A stretch of 64,000 bases of DNA from Mycoemilia scoparia (GCA_027575805.1 JANBPU010000045.1:37068-101067); one strand, 5' to 3'; numbered from the stretch's first letter, positions 11,001-22,081 are shown. The notes: generated by a model from the sequence alone, not told the origin. A program made the numbers and translations.

Positions 11001-12940
11001 ACATCTTCGCTGGCGCCAAGTTCGTCTACACGCAAAGTGAAATACATTTTCCAAAGAGAATTGATGACTGTGGGTGTGATGATGGGGACACCATTATTCG
11101 GTGCCTTCTTAAGCCCCTCAATGTTAAGCCAGTATTCCAGAATAAAGCTTTTGCCAATCAAATCCATGTACTCGGCAAATGCCGATAACGCCGAAACATC
11201 GGTGATTATTTCAATAAGACTGAACTGTGGGGGAGATATTGTGACCGGATCATCGCGTTGCTCGTAGTAGACAGAATGCCGAGATGTTTTTGTTGTGTTA
11301 ACAGTATTGTTCCGGGGAATTGGACCACCATCTACACTATATGATAGTCTAATCGGCACTTGTGCCCCTTGGTTCTGACTTAGTAGTCTTATACGCTTCT
11401 CTGCCACCTTCTTGGCAACATACAATCTGTTTATATAGAATATCATATCTTTTACGTTTTCGCCATGAACAATATCGCCCTTGTTCTTTCCCATGATCAG
11501 AATACGCTTCTTCCTTATCTGGGAAACAATATTTTCGCTGATCGATGTTAGCATGCCAAGATCTTGGCAAGTCTTTATCATCTCGATGAATTCTTCGAAT
11601 GTCCGTGTGGGCTGAAAACCTTTTCCATCGCCCAAGTCACCTTCTTGTGAGCCAATACCTCCTGACTGCAGGTCCAATGCCTGCCTCAGCTTGGTAACCA
11701 TTCTTTGCTCCTCAATGATCCGTGTTAGCTGCATATCTATCAGTCTGTTTGAGGTATCCGGGTCTATTACCGCTCCTACTACAGATGTCAAAAGAGTGGA
11801 TGCCAATATCTCACGTATAATAGTTTTGTGCGGGCCAAAATTGAGTGATTCCTTTGCAATTATAAGCTCCAAAAGCTCATCGACAATAGATCTGAGATAA
11901 TTCGCAATGGCTATTTTCTCTTGGTCCAGCATCTCTTCTTTGGATTCGCCGCTTTTTGACCTGGGCTTTGGCTTTTCGCTGTGATTAGGATGACTGTTTT
12001 TCTCACTTGAAGCGACCGATGCGCCTGGTGGATTGCTAATAAGGCTACGAAGAGCTGGATGCTGTCTCAATTTGAAGTAATTGTCAATTATAAGCAAATT
12101 TGTGCTTTCTTGCTCTGCAGCAGATGTAGCTTCACTATTTCCTGCATTAACAGTCTTTGAGCGAGGCCTTTTTCCACCCTTACTGGAAGACAAAGATAGA
12201 CCTTGGATGGTATTGCTTCTTCCTGAGCGCGTAACGGGGCTGGTATTTTCAGTGGCTGCCTTTTCGGCTCTTCGATAGTCATGAAGGTGCCTGGAAATAG
12301 CAGGCACTATGCGTGCCATAAAGAAGTGTGACAAGTCAAGCTTCTCCACCCGAACAACAACATGTCTCAAAATGGATGCAATCTCTGCTTTAACAGATTG
12401 TCCGAATGACGGGTCAGCAGATATGGTTCTAAACCACGACTGAATAAAGTCGCGAACTACCAGATCCAGCAGGTTTTGCAAAGCCCTCTCAGTGCTAGGC
12501 AGGAATGGCAATATTGCCAGCTCGTTGGCAAGCTCCTCAGGCTCAATGCTCCTATCCATCTTGTCAACCCAGTAGCTTCTGGTGTACTTTGTTGGAAAGA
12601 ACGAGGAATCAAGGCGTAGCGAACCATCCTTGCGAGCAAAGTCGAGGACAGGAATCCTTCTGACTGGTGGGGAGGTGCCAAAGCTTCCTATGGAGAATGG
12701 ATTAGTCCCAGCAACATCGAATAGAACAATGCCAGGCTTTTTTTCGCCCTCGGACCTTGCGTGGCTGTACGTTGACGGGCCGAGAATTGACAGTCTACGG
12801 TGATACCAGTACGATGTGACAATGTTGGTAAATAAGAGAACGATGCAGAGAGATGCTACAAGGAAGGGGAATAGCAAAGCATAGGAGAGAATTGACTTCA
12901 GCCATAAAGTGGTGACCTCTAATAGCTCTACCGCAAGCAT
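8030..12940 (-). CDS. MDM1: PXA-RGS-PX-nexin_C sorting nexin of the Mdm1/SNX13/14/25 family
   Basis: A very large (1636 residues) single-exon protein that tethers ER to vacuole/lysosome or lipid droplets in characterised relatives. Order of parts: an N-terminal hydrophobic anchor (about residues 12-45), PXA domain (about 120-405, interrupted by a low-complexity insert near 225-340), RGS-like domain (about 572-715, starting at SLIEIITDVSALSAFAEYMD), a long disordered acidic and Ser-rich linker (about 730-1090), a short helical part, PX domain (about 1215-1315, with the RYREFLELHEKMKALFP phosphoinositide-pocket region) and nexin_C (about 1440-1590). This is the full architecture of the family, and it is longer than yeast Mdm1 because of the linkers. 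The first ATG is followed at once by the membrane anchor, supporting the start. It is divergent from BUD6 across about 0.85 kb. Confidence 0.95.
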   Translation of the reverse strand: MLAVELLEVTTLWLKSILSYALLFPFLVASLCIVLLFTNIVTSYWYHRRLSILGPSTYSHARSEGEKKPGIVLFDVAGTNPFSIGSFGTSPPVRRIPVLDFARKDGSLRLDSSFFPTKYTRSYWVDKMDRSIEPEELANELAILPFLPSTERALQNLLDLVVRDFIQSWFRTISADPSFGQSVKAEIASILRHVVVRVEKLDLSHFFMARIVPAISRHLHDYRRAEKAATENTSPVTRSGRSNTIQGLSLSSSKGGKRPRSKTVNAGNSEATSAAEQESTNLLIIDNYFKLRQHPALRSLISNPPGASVASSEKNSHPNHSEKPKPRSKSGESKEEMLDQEKIAIANYLRSIVDELLELIIAKESLNFGPHKTIIREILASTLLTSVVGAVIDPDTSNRLIDMQLTRIIEEQRMVTKLRQALDLQSGGIGSQEGDLGDGKGFQPTRTFEEFIEMIKTCQDLGMLTSISENIVSQIRKKRILIMGKNKGDIVHGENVKDMIFYINRLYVAKKVAEKRIRLLSQNQGAQVPIRLSYSVDGGPIPRNNTVNTTKTSRHSVYYEQRDDPVTISPPQFSLIEIITDVSALSAFAEYMDLIGKSFILEYWLNIEGLKKAPNNGVPIITPTVINSLWKMYFTLRVDELGASEDVISPVQKLLKPYRMSNVLDIDLEKAGQEVLDKSFDLMCRVQNDLFHKIEQREYPNFLRSTLYRRFLSTYVMTSHKTHVQNQLFAPGSTQSVQTNISLDQSNIGSSANSIADSMANPAGTNTSAPARTLTRESSMVPKVSNALYTISEDDPRGSGEPIANDIHPQVSGKLASGDNVPRDDTLAQGGYHSYLDMFGNWGSSLFKSGSQGDAEPKIQPIGEEPKDLAQSDKQDLEDFPQDATDAANIQDSDLLSSHQVDAVEAVLDGMLHKNENMESSGTSAPPRIPGDSTSDQALFYTPKTSRTFGISKAFSSMDKGRARSTNDLRALGLKSLEPLSGKDGPVKTNARSLSKDFEPTLADSTQISLKSKTELLEEEDISDEEDLSVYDDNSDVSDLDIGSSMDSYSHSSYKTAQKSVQVASLGDLFLSERAFGLNALIDTKRQQIAIVNALLVRVESKGQENEQRILKASQVQLIKETKQLLNQRKEYETQALENKLVPSRTLIRIPRTSISAPIIPPKDKQRNPSTSIRSQIGSRMKDAINPLRRPSFLSGSPTLLGIRRSPGLKGRSPELITRKSGKKYVQYSIEVLKTDINGKIKYSWIITHRYREFLELHEKMKALFPEMMKHNEFPAKNPFLKFKKSHIESRRAALESYLNRLIQHNDACRSVPLRLFLSQHPPPKQETLPDIQNPASATANPATLDNNDPWMGQLYESISRDINDITGDGTMLDKITKQLSAQIAKGDPDVLHPDAENAQTDSQSATSPPDDGYSDSLSFLSSYVSTAGSVEVSTPTYANLSEPLCDLFIEIFELKDKNNWLRRQAINILLRHIFGGAMERRVKDIVTSLVSESQLANHLTEVTNIFWPHQQKFTAPVPRTDSERSDTYQKAQQKLLFYLPNVLGSMVGRKNAEKGATRLLEVLQHRRLNLQLVLYVLDDLVLELFPELRRGSSNSQKNSGNFGIGSPFASPSVSPLARPVQRNFSPLPRSRLNTF

Positions 12941-13788
12941 GAGGTTAATTTGGGCGCTCTTTTATAATATATATGAGCTAGATAGAGGGTAAAAGTAATA
13001 GCATGACAAAAAGTTTTGTGTAGTGACAGCACTGACGCACAAGCCTCTTGTGCTTATAACTAAAAGAGTGTTGTTATGGGAATGACACCCATCCGTCTTG
13101 CTGCAGCAGCAGCGCTTTTCTATGTTTGTTTGGGAAATTGCTTTGTTTGGTTGTGTCCTCTAAAAGTACACAACATCCAGCTCCAAAATCCAAGCAAGCT
13201 GGCTTGAGCACTGATAACTTGGAACCAAAAATTCCCACAAATGTGGCTACTAACAAATCATGTGAAATTTGTCTCAGTCTCCACAGCTCGCTCAAACATG
13301 GTGGTAAATTAGCCATGCTTGTCTAATATATAATAAGACCATCGCAGTATGAGCAAAAGGGCTGGGATGCGCCTCTTTGGTGTGACAAAATGTAATCCTT
13401 CTTGTAGCTTTTTCCTGTATTTGTCTAGTTAATGTGAGGCGGCATTCACAGATAGGTTAAAACAAAGAGCACAGAGCAGAGCAACCTAAAGAGCCGTGCG
13501 TTGATCAGTTGATGCAAAGGATCCTCTAAACCTTTGGTGGGTAACCTCCCTTTTTGTGGCCGTTTAAGGCTGATTTAGACTCGGCACACTCTTTGACAAT
13601 TAAACCCCAATTGTCTGTTATAAAAATAGACTGGCCGCGTGAGACTAAGCGTGTTATAAAAGTAACTTTAATTCTCTCAACTACCTTTCTCACACTCACT
13701 TTCATTCCACCTGTGCCCCTCTTTTTAACATTAGATTGCCTTCAAGTGACCGCATTGCATTAGCTGCCAACAGACGCTCTCTTTATAA
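12941..13788. promoter_or_regulatory. divergent promoter region, MDM1/BUD6
   Basis: An 848-bp gap lies between the start codons of two divergently transcribed genes. It must contain both promoters. I see no repeats or convincing frames, and no single obvious TATA element. Confidence 0.5.
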
Positions 13789-15773
13789 ATGGGATACGAT
13801 TCATTCTATCATGAGGAAGACAACCAGCTTTTAAACATGAACGTCAACCTTAGTCTTCGTAGGGCAAGGCCAGTACGCTCATTACGCCGCAATCCAGACT
13901 CGGCTTCAACAAGCCCTGAGGCCCCCAAAAGCGAGAAGACATTCAGGACCTCAGCGGACTCTAATGACAGAATTCAAAGAGCTCAGCTAGTAACCTCAGC
14001 ACCCACTGGCGGTATGGTTGAGCCCCTTCCAATCAAACGAACTGTTACTACCACAGAAGCAAGGCTAGTCAATACGGGCTTTATTGAAAGCAGCAACATC
14101 GCTGAGCTTTCCAGCACCTGCACATCTCCTTCGACAAGATCCCCAATCAGCCTACGCAACCGCAATAGCAGCGGCAGCAATGGTGCTCCATCCTCCCGCT
14201 ATCATGGTACGTAAACATACATTTGGCACCGAGTATTATCATCTTATGCAATGCATGAAAGTTTTTGTTAACATCCGGTTTATTATTTTTTAACATAGTG
14301 TCGCCCATCTCCGGGTCGGCTCCTACATCTCCAATCGCCCGAATGGCTCTTTTCCTTGAGTTGCAAGGCCAAGTTAAAAGGGTCGTTTTCACAGAAAAGA
14401 TGACCATGGATGGTCTAAGGTCGCAATTCCTTCAAAGATTTGCTAGCAATTTCGATGGTTCTGATCATGATTCTGGCTCTTTATATATGCGAGACCAAGA
14501 AACCAACATTGTCTACTTGCTTGAAGATTTAAGCGATGTGGGAAACAACTCGTACTTAATATGGAAGCCTGAAGAAGCCCCCGAAAAAGAAGAGCCAGCC
14601 CCTCTTGTTACTTTGCCAACTTCTCCTGCAGAGTTGAAGGATAGCCAAAACGACACAATTATCAAAGATGAGATGCAATCTCTGCGGGCTGTTATAGAAG
14701 GGCTATCAGCAAAGCTTGATGGACTTTCTGTCGAAATCGCAAAGAACAACAGCAAGAATTTGCACCCCCCAGGTGACAACAAAAATACTTCAAAAGATAC
14801 CAACGTAGAGGAAGGACCGGATTCAGCCCCCCAGGGATCAATAAAATCTTCATCTCTATCCAGTTCGGATGGAGAGGAAGTAGCTGCGCTTAAAAAAGAA
14901 CTCAAACAGGTCCGTAATGAATTGTACCAAATTCGCGAGGAGAAGGCAAGTCTTGAGAAGGAAACTGAATCCAAGATAAAAGCCCTGCAAGACGAACTTG
15001 CTGATGCAAATAAGAAAATCAAATCCAACCCTAATGCTCGCCGTTCTAAGCTAGAGGAAGATCTTGAGCATCTCAAGAATACCTACAATGAGCTAGGAAA
15101 CCAGCACGCTGACATTGAATCATCGATGCAGTTAATGCGCAAGGACACGACAGATCGTGGCGTCATCCCATCCCAGGCTAGAATGGACCTTACAAGAAAG
15201 GAATTAGAGTATATTGAAAACACATCCAAAGAATTACTCAAGTTCATTGACGACAATGGGTCTATCTGGAAACGTACTTGGGAGTCTGAGCTTCACGGAA
15301 TTGTTCAGGAACAGCAGTTCTCTAAAGATGCCGGAAAACTAATAAAAGAGCTACGCGAAGACACGAAGCCGCTTCGAGAGCTATTCAATATGCTGGAGAA
15401 AATTGTTGATCTAAAAACCAAGCAGCGCGAAGCCCAGAGGAATGGCGGTGAGCCCTCAACACCAAAGTTCTTTGATGTCGTCCCGGCCGAAGAAGTAGGT
15501 GAGGTTCGAAACGAGATGATGAGCGAAATCCAGTGCATTGAAGTAAACCACGAACGCCGCCTTAAGGCCCTGGATATGGCTATAAAATCGCGCGAAAAGG
15601 AGCTCGCAAACAAAGTGGATGAGTTTGAAAAGGAGCTCGGTGACTATGTCGCTAACCAAAAATTACGTAAAACTGGCGGCACTGAGGAACTAGAAAAGCG
15701 ACTCAGAAAGAAGGAGGAAGAGGTTTTAAAGGCCATGCTTACTAGCATGGCTGAGGCTTCGGTAAGACGCTAG
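13789..15773 (+). CDS. BUD6: actin-interacting polarity factor Bud6/Aip3
   Basis: A formin cofactor that binds actin monomers and nucleates cables at polarity sites. Two exons fit: 13789-14206 and 14299-15773, joined by a 92-bp intron with donor GTACGT and acceptor TAG; the split codon restores GTG (Val) and the frame. The product is 630 residues. Seen: a disordered basic/Ser-rich N-terminus (about 1-150), the AIP3 N-terminal module starting at LELQGQVKRVVFTEKMT and continuing to YLLEDLSDVGNNSYLIWKP, then a long helical part with Lys/Glu heptads, ending in the conserved Bud6 core (LTRKELEYIENTSKELLKF through VEEFEKEL-like helices). The family is slightly longer in S. cerevisiae (788). Additional 5' exons cannot be excluded, because the first ATG sits in a Glu/Asp-containing stretch with no domain. 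Confidence 0.93.
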
Positions 15774-16177
15774 GCTAGTCTAAACTTTACCCCACCACAC
15801 ATTCATTTTAGCAACGACCATTCATTACATATAATTGTAGAGTTGATTTATTTACATGCACATGTTATTTGATGCCTTTTAATGCCATTACTAAGGATTT
15901 TATGAATTTTATAATTAAAATACACCAATTTTTATGAACATTGGCATTGCACTGCACCAATATCTTGCAGAGCTCATTTGTTTCTAAAACAGCCTTTTAC
16001 TCTACAAGTTCTGAGTGACAAGTCCATCAATGTGACTGTTTGGTACATGTTTTATTAAATAGGCAAAGTATATAAAAAATTGACAAGGTTGCGGCTACAT
16101 AAAGAGGTGTGTTTTGATTACACGTCAAGCCAAAGGGTTTGATTTACATATGTATACACAAACACCCTATGGACCAC
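15774..16177. other. convergent 3' ends, BUD6/PNS1
   Basis: An AT-rich 404-bp spacer between two converging genes. It presumably holds both polyadenylation regions. Nothing else is seen. Confidence 0.5.
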
Positions 16178-17905
16178 TTATGCAAGCTGATGATAGTCAT
16201 TGTTGTTGAGATGACTCAAATATGGTGGTGGATTGCCCAACTGGAATTTTTGTGGATAGTATCTGCTAAGAGCAGCAGCAAGATCGGGGTCAGCTTCAGC
16301 AACGCTGTAGTGGTCCTCAGCAACACAAACGAATGTGGCTTTTGCGCCTGATTTGATAGCAGTGGTGGCAATTGTTGAGATTGAAAGGCCAATAAGGAAA
16401 GCAATGATGACTATCGGAACGGTGTAAGAACCAGTGGAGTTGTACTTGGGCTTGACAACCGATACATAGACATATGCAGCAACGGCACATAGAGTGGCAC
16501 AGAAGAATCCACCAAGCATCAGCACATTGCCAATAAGACTATCGTTGGCAATCGCATCTATACCTGTGCTTGAGAGCATCCTGAATGTGCTTCGGGCCGA
16601 ATCAATGAACGACCTTCCATAGAAACTAACATACACATAGGCATAATCAGTGATGTAGTTGATTATGCCCTCAATACAGCCAAGAATGCAGTCCAAGCAC
16701 ATTGCAAGTATTTGGCAAACAAAGTTGTCATCAGAATGGGCAAGATTACGGGCAATGGCACGGATGGTCTGAATGACAGCAATGATGAGGGATCCAAAGC
16801 AGATGCTTCCAAAGGAGTATGTAAGAGATCTACGCAAAGCTGAAAGCATGGGGCTCTTGTATGGATAGTCGTTGCGTGGGAAAAAGAACCTTGTAGCGAA
16901 GACACCACAGATGGCTGTGTGTTGGACGCTTGAGATGACCTGGATTATCCAATAGAAAGAGAAGGCCATATAAACCCAGGTCACATATTGCACAGCGTTT
17001 GTGCACGACTGATACACTCTTCCATTGCGATCTCTATTTTGGGTGCACGACTCGTACTTTTTCAGGTAGGGGAACGACCCAGCGAAAACAAGAGTCCACA
17101 GTGCACCAAAGAGAGAGCTGATGATGATAAAGCCAAGGCTTACAAACATTGTTGACTTGAATTTGCTGATGGTTCCGACGACCGATTCAAGCACCGCCTT
17201 CGAGAAAGGGATGTACTTTTTCCAGAAGAACCAACTGAGGGCATAAAGCAGCCCAAATATAATGAGAATTATACCAGCAAACCATATACGGACCGCCAGG
17301 TAGTAGGCACCACCACCCAAGGTGAAAAGAACTGACCCCCAGAAGGATATAACCAAAATCGGGCCAGCCACAAACTTTATTAGCATGAGATAGCAAATGC
17401 TAACCACGAAACCAACCACAATAAATACCGCTAGCATTACAACAGTGGTCCAGGAATAAAATTCGCTATCGTTTGCGCGCGACCCGTTGCTATTGAACAT
17501 GCTGGATGGAAGTGCTCTAATGAATAGCACTGAGAGGACAACAAATAATGCCAGGTTTAGCAGGAATACTATTGCTGCCCACTTATCCTGGAACTTTGGC
17601 TTGGAACTCCTCGCGGACTCAAGCTGCTTAGATGCCGGAGTATAATTTGGTGGGTGTGGTTCGTAGAAAACAAAGTGCTTGTCGTCTAGCGGCTCTGAGG
17701 GTTCTGCCATATCCTGGCCATAGTGTGGATTATAGCCTTGTTGTTGCTGTTGAGTGTACTGGGGTTGATATTGCTGTTGTTGAGAAGGTGGATATTGTGG
17801 TGGGGGAGGAGGAGGTGGTGGTGGTGGTGGTGGGCCTCCACCATAGCTGTTGTAGTTGTTGTACTCGTATCCATATTGTGGATTGGACTGCGGATACTGG
17901 TTCAT
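16178..17905 (-). CDS. PNS1: choline-transporter-like (CTL/SLC44) membrane protein, Pns1 type
   Basis: A polytopic plasma-membrane protein of 575 residues. The first roughly 100 residues are cytosolic and low-complexity: Asn/Tyr-rich, a run of twelve prolines, then Gln/Tyr-rich. From about residue 108 there are around ten hydrophobic segments (first WAAIVFLLNLALFVVLSVLF), with the extracellular Cys-containing loop between the fifth and sixth. The C-terminal half carries the CTL-family hallmark region around YAYVYVSFYGRSFIDSAR. Vertebrate CTL proteins move choline; yeast Pns1 has no proven transport activity, so the substrate is left open. Single exon, start at the first ATG. It is convergent with BUD6 and divergent from FRS2 (616 bp apart). 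Confidence 0.94.
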   Translation of the reverse strand: MNQYPQSNPQYGYEYNNYNSYGGGPPPPPPPPPPPPQYPPSQQQQYQPQYTQQQQQGYNPHYGQDMAEPSEPLDDKHFVFYEPHPPNYTPASKQLESARSSKPKFQDKWAAIVFLLNLALFVVLSVLFIRALPSSMFNSNGSRANDSEFYSWTTVVMLAVFIVVGFVVSICYLMLIKFVAGPILVISFWGSVLFTLGGGAYYLAVRIWFAGIILIIFGLLYALSWFFWKKYIPFSKAVLESVVGTISKFKSTMFVSLGFIIISSLFGALWTLVFAGSFPYLKKYESCTQNRDRNGRVYQSCTNAVQYVTWVYMAFSFYWIIQVISSVQHTAICGVFATRFFFPRNDYPYKSPMLSALRRSLTYSFGSICFGSLIIAVIQTIRAIARNLAHSDDNFVCQILAMCLDCILGCIEGIINYITDYAYVYVSFYGRSFIDSARSTFRMLSSTGIDAIANDSLIGNVLMLGGFFCATLCAVAAYVYVSVVKPKYNSTGSYTVPIVIIAFLIGLSISTIATTAIKSGAKATFVCVAEDHYSVAEADPDLAAALSRYYPQKFQLGNPPPYLSHLNNNDYHQLA

Positions 17906-18521
17906 TTTGAACTCTAGTTATGTTGGGTATTTTATTGTATTAGAAAGGAGCAGTAGCAAGCGTTGTTTTAATACTGGAAATGTGGTAATAGTAATGAGAA
18001 TAAAAGTAGAATAAAAGGGCATTTGAAATTCAGGCTCCCCACCTTCCTAATTGCCCTCGCATCTAACCCATAACGTTAACTTTTACTTTAGCTTTAGATT
18101 TTTCCAATCATCGTGCATTTTCAAGTTCTTTATGCCACTACAAACGATTAATTGCTTTGTGAAACCACACCAAAAGTAGCGATTATCCAGAATCTACGAA
18201 TATCTTGTGTCATCCAAAGCTGGTGCCTTGTGTAATCATTTTGGTGAATCAGTTTGGTTAATTCGCACTGGTTTTGATTCTTTTTCTTGATCATAAGATT
18301 GAAATTTTGGCGCGAAACTTAATCCTAATTAAGGCCGTTCTAATCTGTTTGTAAAAAGTCAGTCCAATGTGAGTCAATATTGTCAGTTTATTAGTTTTGA
18401 TTTGGGCTTTTCCTTTGCATTAAAACTCGTTACTACAACTACTTCAAATATCCCTTCATACCAACCGGTCTATTCTGACACACAAATTAGCTAAAGCATC
18501 GGAAGCACGCAATTTATCTCG
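17906..18521. promoter_or_regulatory. divergent promoter region, PNS1/FRS2
   Basis: A 616-bp gap between divergent start codons, AT-rich, without frames or repeats. No specific element is recognised. Confidence 0.5.
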
Positions 18522-20330
18522 ATGTCCGTCAAAGCCGAAGAAATTCAGAGCAAAATTCTTAGCTCGCTAGACAAAACCAATGGAATTCCCAACACTGCCA
18601 AAGATTCATACTTCAAGAGTCTTGACATAGAGCAAGTAGAAAATGTGCTCAAGAGTCTTTCAAGCAGAAATGTAAGCTATATTTTTATTTATCCATAATG
18701 ATATTTTCAATAGTACCAATTTCGTAAATCAAATGCGTATGTGTGTGTGTGTGCGCGCGCGCATGGGTATACATGCTTAGACCCACAAATTATGAATCCA
18801 AAATAACCTCTGTTATTGTTTTTATTGTTGGTATTAGATGGTTGCTTACAAGCGCCTAGAGGAAGAGGTCTGGGACCTAACCAAGGAAGGCCAAGAGATT
18901 GCAGAGAACGGCAGTCACGAAGTCCGCGTCTTTAACTTTATTCCCACAGGCGAAGAGGGTATTCCTCTTGCTGAAGTCCAGAAAAACTTTGGAAAGATTG
19001 CCGCAATTGGTCAAGGAAAGGCCTTCAAGAACAAATGGATTAAAAAGAATGGCTCTAACCTTGTCCGCCTAGTTGATTCTGTTGAAGATCAAGTCCAGAA
19101 AAGCCTGATCATCCTTCAGGAAACCCACGCCAGCTCCGACAAAGCCGCCCTAAAGGAGCTCAAGAGCAGAAAACTTGTTGAGCCAAAGAAGCTTGTTTCC
19201 TTCCAGATCGAGAAGGGACCCGAGTTTTCACTTGAAGTCAAGAAGCAGGCCACTGATCTAACCTTGGAAATGCTGCAAAGCGGTGAATGGAAGTCCCTCG
19301 AGTTCAAGAAATACAACTTTGATGCTGAGGGAATTCCCACTGCTGGTGGACATTTGCACCCACTTTTGAAGGTCCGTGAAGAGTTCCGTCAGATCTTCTT
19401 TGAAATGGGTTTCGAGGAAATGCCTAGCAACTGCTTCGTTGATAGCTCCTTCTGGAACTTTGATACCCTGTATGTTCCCCAGCAGCACCCGGCAAGAGAC
19501 TTGCAAGACACCTTCTTCATTAAAGACCCAGCAACCTGCGGGCCCCTTCCTGATTTCATAGACAAGGTCAAGCAAGCCCACGAGTCTGGTGTTGACGGAT
19601 CTATTGGCTACCGCTATGACTGGTCAGAAGCCGAAGCCAAGAAGCTTGTTTTGCGCACCCACACCACTGCTGTTAGCGGACTGATGCTCAACAGGCTGTC
19701 AAAGGTCAAACCATTCCGCCCTGCCAAGTATTTCTCCATTGATCGGGTATACAGAAACGAGGCTGTTGATGCAACCCACTTGGCTGAGTTCCACCAGGTC
19801 GAGGGCGTCATTGCTGACAAAAACATGACCCTTGGTCATCTCATTAGCTTCATGGATATTTTCTTCAAGAAGATGGGTATCACCAACCTTAGATTCAAGC
19901 CCGCCTATAATCCCTACACAGAACCTAGCTTGGAAATCTTCTCGTGGCACGAAGGTAATGCCAATGGTGCTATTAATGAAATGACTCATAATCTTGCTTA
20001 TTATTTCTTACTTATTAACACATGAGAATGAATTCGCAATTTGGGTATATAGGATTCCAGAAGTGGGTAGAAATCGGAAACTCTGGGATGTTCCGTCCAG
20101 AAATGCTGATTCCTTTGGGACTGGATCCCGATGTTCGTGTTGCTGGATGGGGCCTTTCACTTGAGCGCCCCACTATGATCAAATACGGAATTGACAACAT
20201 TCGTGCTCTTGTTGGACACAAGGTCGACCTTTCTATGATCAAGTCCAACCCATCTTGCCGTCTTGACAAAAAGATGGGTCGCGAGGTCTTTGGTATTCAG
20301 GAGGAGGCTGAAGTAACAGCATCTTCCTAA
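18522..20330 (+). CDS. FRS2: cytosolic phenylalanyl-tRNA synthetase, alpha subunit
   Basis: The catalytic subunit of the heterotetrameric enzyme that charges tRNA-Phe. Three exons fit with consistent phases: 18522-18671, 18838-19954 and 20053-20330, giving 514 residues, close to the usual roughly 500. The first exon is 50 codons; the ATG at 18838 is internal, not the start, since the preceding exon joins in frame and supplies the N-terminal helix. The second exon ends in HEG and the third resumes with [16 protein letters not shown], a junction that matches this family. Class II motifs are visible: motif 2 around [22 protein letters not shown] (about residues 346-368) and motif 3 around [15 protein letters not shown] (about 453-467). 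Intron 1 holds a GT/GC repeat. It is convergent with NSE3. Confidence 0.97.
18739..18762. repeat. GT/GC dinucleotide repeat in FRS2 intron 1
   Basis: Alternating GT then GC units lie in the middle of the first intron of the PheRS alpha gene, a potential polymorphic microsatellite. Confidence 0.85.
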
Positions 20331-20380
20331 AAGAAAAGCAAAAAAAGTTTCTAATATAAACACAATTCGCTATTCAAATA

Positions 20381-20403
20381 TATATGTATGTGTGTGTGTG
20401 TGT
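20381..20403. repeat. TATG/TG repeat, 3' flank of FRS2
   Basis: A short array of TATG then TG units starts about 50 bp past the FRS2 stop codon, in the convergent spacer. Confidence 0.8.
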
Positions 20404-20541
20404 TTACATCTGGTTTATTTTATCTTTACAACAATAATAAAAAACACGATTTATTGACAACTATTGGTATCGCTTTGTGTGATAATTTTTACAAAATTTG
20501 TGATTAGGAGAGCTTGGCCAATTATTTTTATGGTTATTGTT

Positions 20542-21708
20542 TTAGGTGTTGGCAGTACTTTGATCTTGTTCATTATTGGGTTCAGGATACAATGGATCTT
20601 TGCCAATCTTCTCTCCTCTGGCTCGTCCAACACGATCAAGAAATTCTGCATTACACTCTTCACCGGACAGCTCAGCTATAATTTCAGCAATATCGCGTGG
20701 AGAAAACTCGACCTTTGCTCGTGGTCCCCAGTAATAATGGAATAACATGTCTTCTGTGGCTTGTGTCTGAGTTTGGGTAGACACGCTAGCTTGTGTGACT
20801 GTAGAATTTACTTTGTTCAAATAGCCAGCCTTGATGAAATTACTTAGTATCTGTCGTATATACGCTTCGGTATCGCCTTGAACCATATTCTCAAACCCTT
20901 TTAGTTTGGGTACTCCCAGTTCCTTCAAATAGTACGTCAGTGCGTCTACATGTATGTATGTATGTATGCAAGTACACATTATTATATAACACCACATAAT
21001 TCTGGCTTGTAACCACATATAAGCGCAAAGCAAATAGCGATATCTAAACCATAGTATATACAATACCTTCGGGCAAATTACTATTATTAACAAAAATCAG
21101 AGATAGCACAACAACCAAGAGTCCCATTGTTTTTTCTTTCTCTTCATCTAATGGAATTGGTAAAGCTTGTCTCGTTTGTGCAGGCAAAATGCTTTGAAGA
21201 ACCCATGTCTGGACAGTCTTGCTTGATTGTTTTTCTTTGGCTCCTATGAATATACATTGGTATTTGTAATTGATGACCATTAAGAGGAAGCTGTATGAGA
21301 ATATATTGATCGTTGGTTCCAGTTACCTGTTTTTGTGGCCCCTCCGCGTTCATTTGCAGGTAACTCGACTAACTGCAGGCCAAAAGTAACCTTGAGTATA
21401 TTTTGTGCATGTGCCAAAATACCATTAAATGCTGACTTGTGGTGATCTGCCAAGACTATACATAATAAAGTCACCCGCATAATTAGTTTCTCTGTTTGTA
21501 GGCCATTAGGATAGATAGACTATACATATATACGTATCCGTGTAATTGGAACTAACCTTTTGTTCGAATATCTTCACGCTTTATTGTCTTTTTTGAGGCT
21601 TGACATGCCAGGGCATATCTTACCAAATCTTGGGCCAGTCTTTCTAAGTTTGATGAACCCTATTTTCGTTAAGTGGTCGAAATTAAATATGGTCAGAGTT
21701 TTGTATAT

Positions 21709-21740
<32 letters not shown>

Positions 21741-21780
21741 CTGTGTATTTTCCACCTACTGTTGAATCCGTCTGACTCAT
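20542..21780 (-). CDS. NSE3: MAGE-domain SMC5/6 complex subunit Nse3
   Basis: A subunit of the Nse1-Nse3-Nse4 subcomplex that loads SMC5/6 on DNA during repair. Five exons on minus fit with all phases agreeing: 21780-21760, 21659-21557, 21455-21327, 21243-21067 and 20945-20542, giving 277 residues. The 21-nt first exon supplies only seven residues. The assembled protein reads as one MAGE homology domain: LAQDLVRYALACQASKKTIKREDI (in parts), then LADHHKSAFNGILAHAQNIL, FGLQLVELP, a loop, EEKEKTMGLLVVVLSLIFVN, DALTYYLKELGVP, then the winged-helix end with HYYWGPRAKVEFSPRDIAEI. The length matches fungal Nse3. Intron 1 contains an AT array and intron 4 a TATG array next to its acceptor. The weakest part is the tiny first exon. 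Confidence 0.93.
20949..20969. repeat. TATG tetranucleotide repeat in NSE3 intron 4
   Basis: TGTATGTATG-type units sit directly next to the intron-4 acceptor of NSE3 (minus strand). Confidence 0.8.
21714..21740. repeat. AT dinucleotide repeat in NSE3 intron 1
   Basis: About 13 TA units lie between the first-exon donor and the acceptor of NSE3 intron 1. Confidence 0.9.
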
Positions 21781-22081
21781 TGTGTGTATTTTTTGTATTA
21801 AAAAATTGGAATAACGATTACAAAGATTTCTCTATGATCTAAATGAGTAACGAAAGCCATGACGTGACCTCTTATGGGCAATCATCTATCAAATCCAAAA
21901 AATAATAAAAAGTGTGTTTATAAATGCTAAATAACATCTCATTTTTAATTATAAGCAGTACATACGTGGTAATAAAGCTACAAGATATTCAATTTAATAG
22001 AATAAAAAAGTAAACTAGTACAGACAGATTAAATGTGTTGGAAAAAAGGCGTGTAGTAGTGGTAATAGAAAATGAAAGAAG
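21781..22081. other. intergenic, NSE3 promoter / PFK-2 3' flank
   Basis: A 301-bp AT-rich spacer between tandem minus-strand genes. Nothing further is recognised. Confidence 0.5.

Noticed and set aside
18838..20025. A 395-residue PheRS alpha starting at 18838 and ending at 20025
   Set aside because: The start is inside exon 2 and the end runs into an intron; adding exons 1 and 3 restores the full family sequence.
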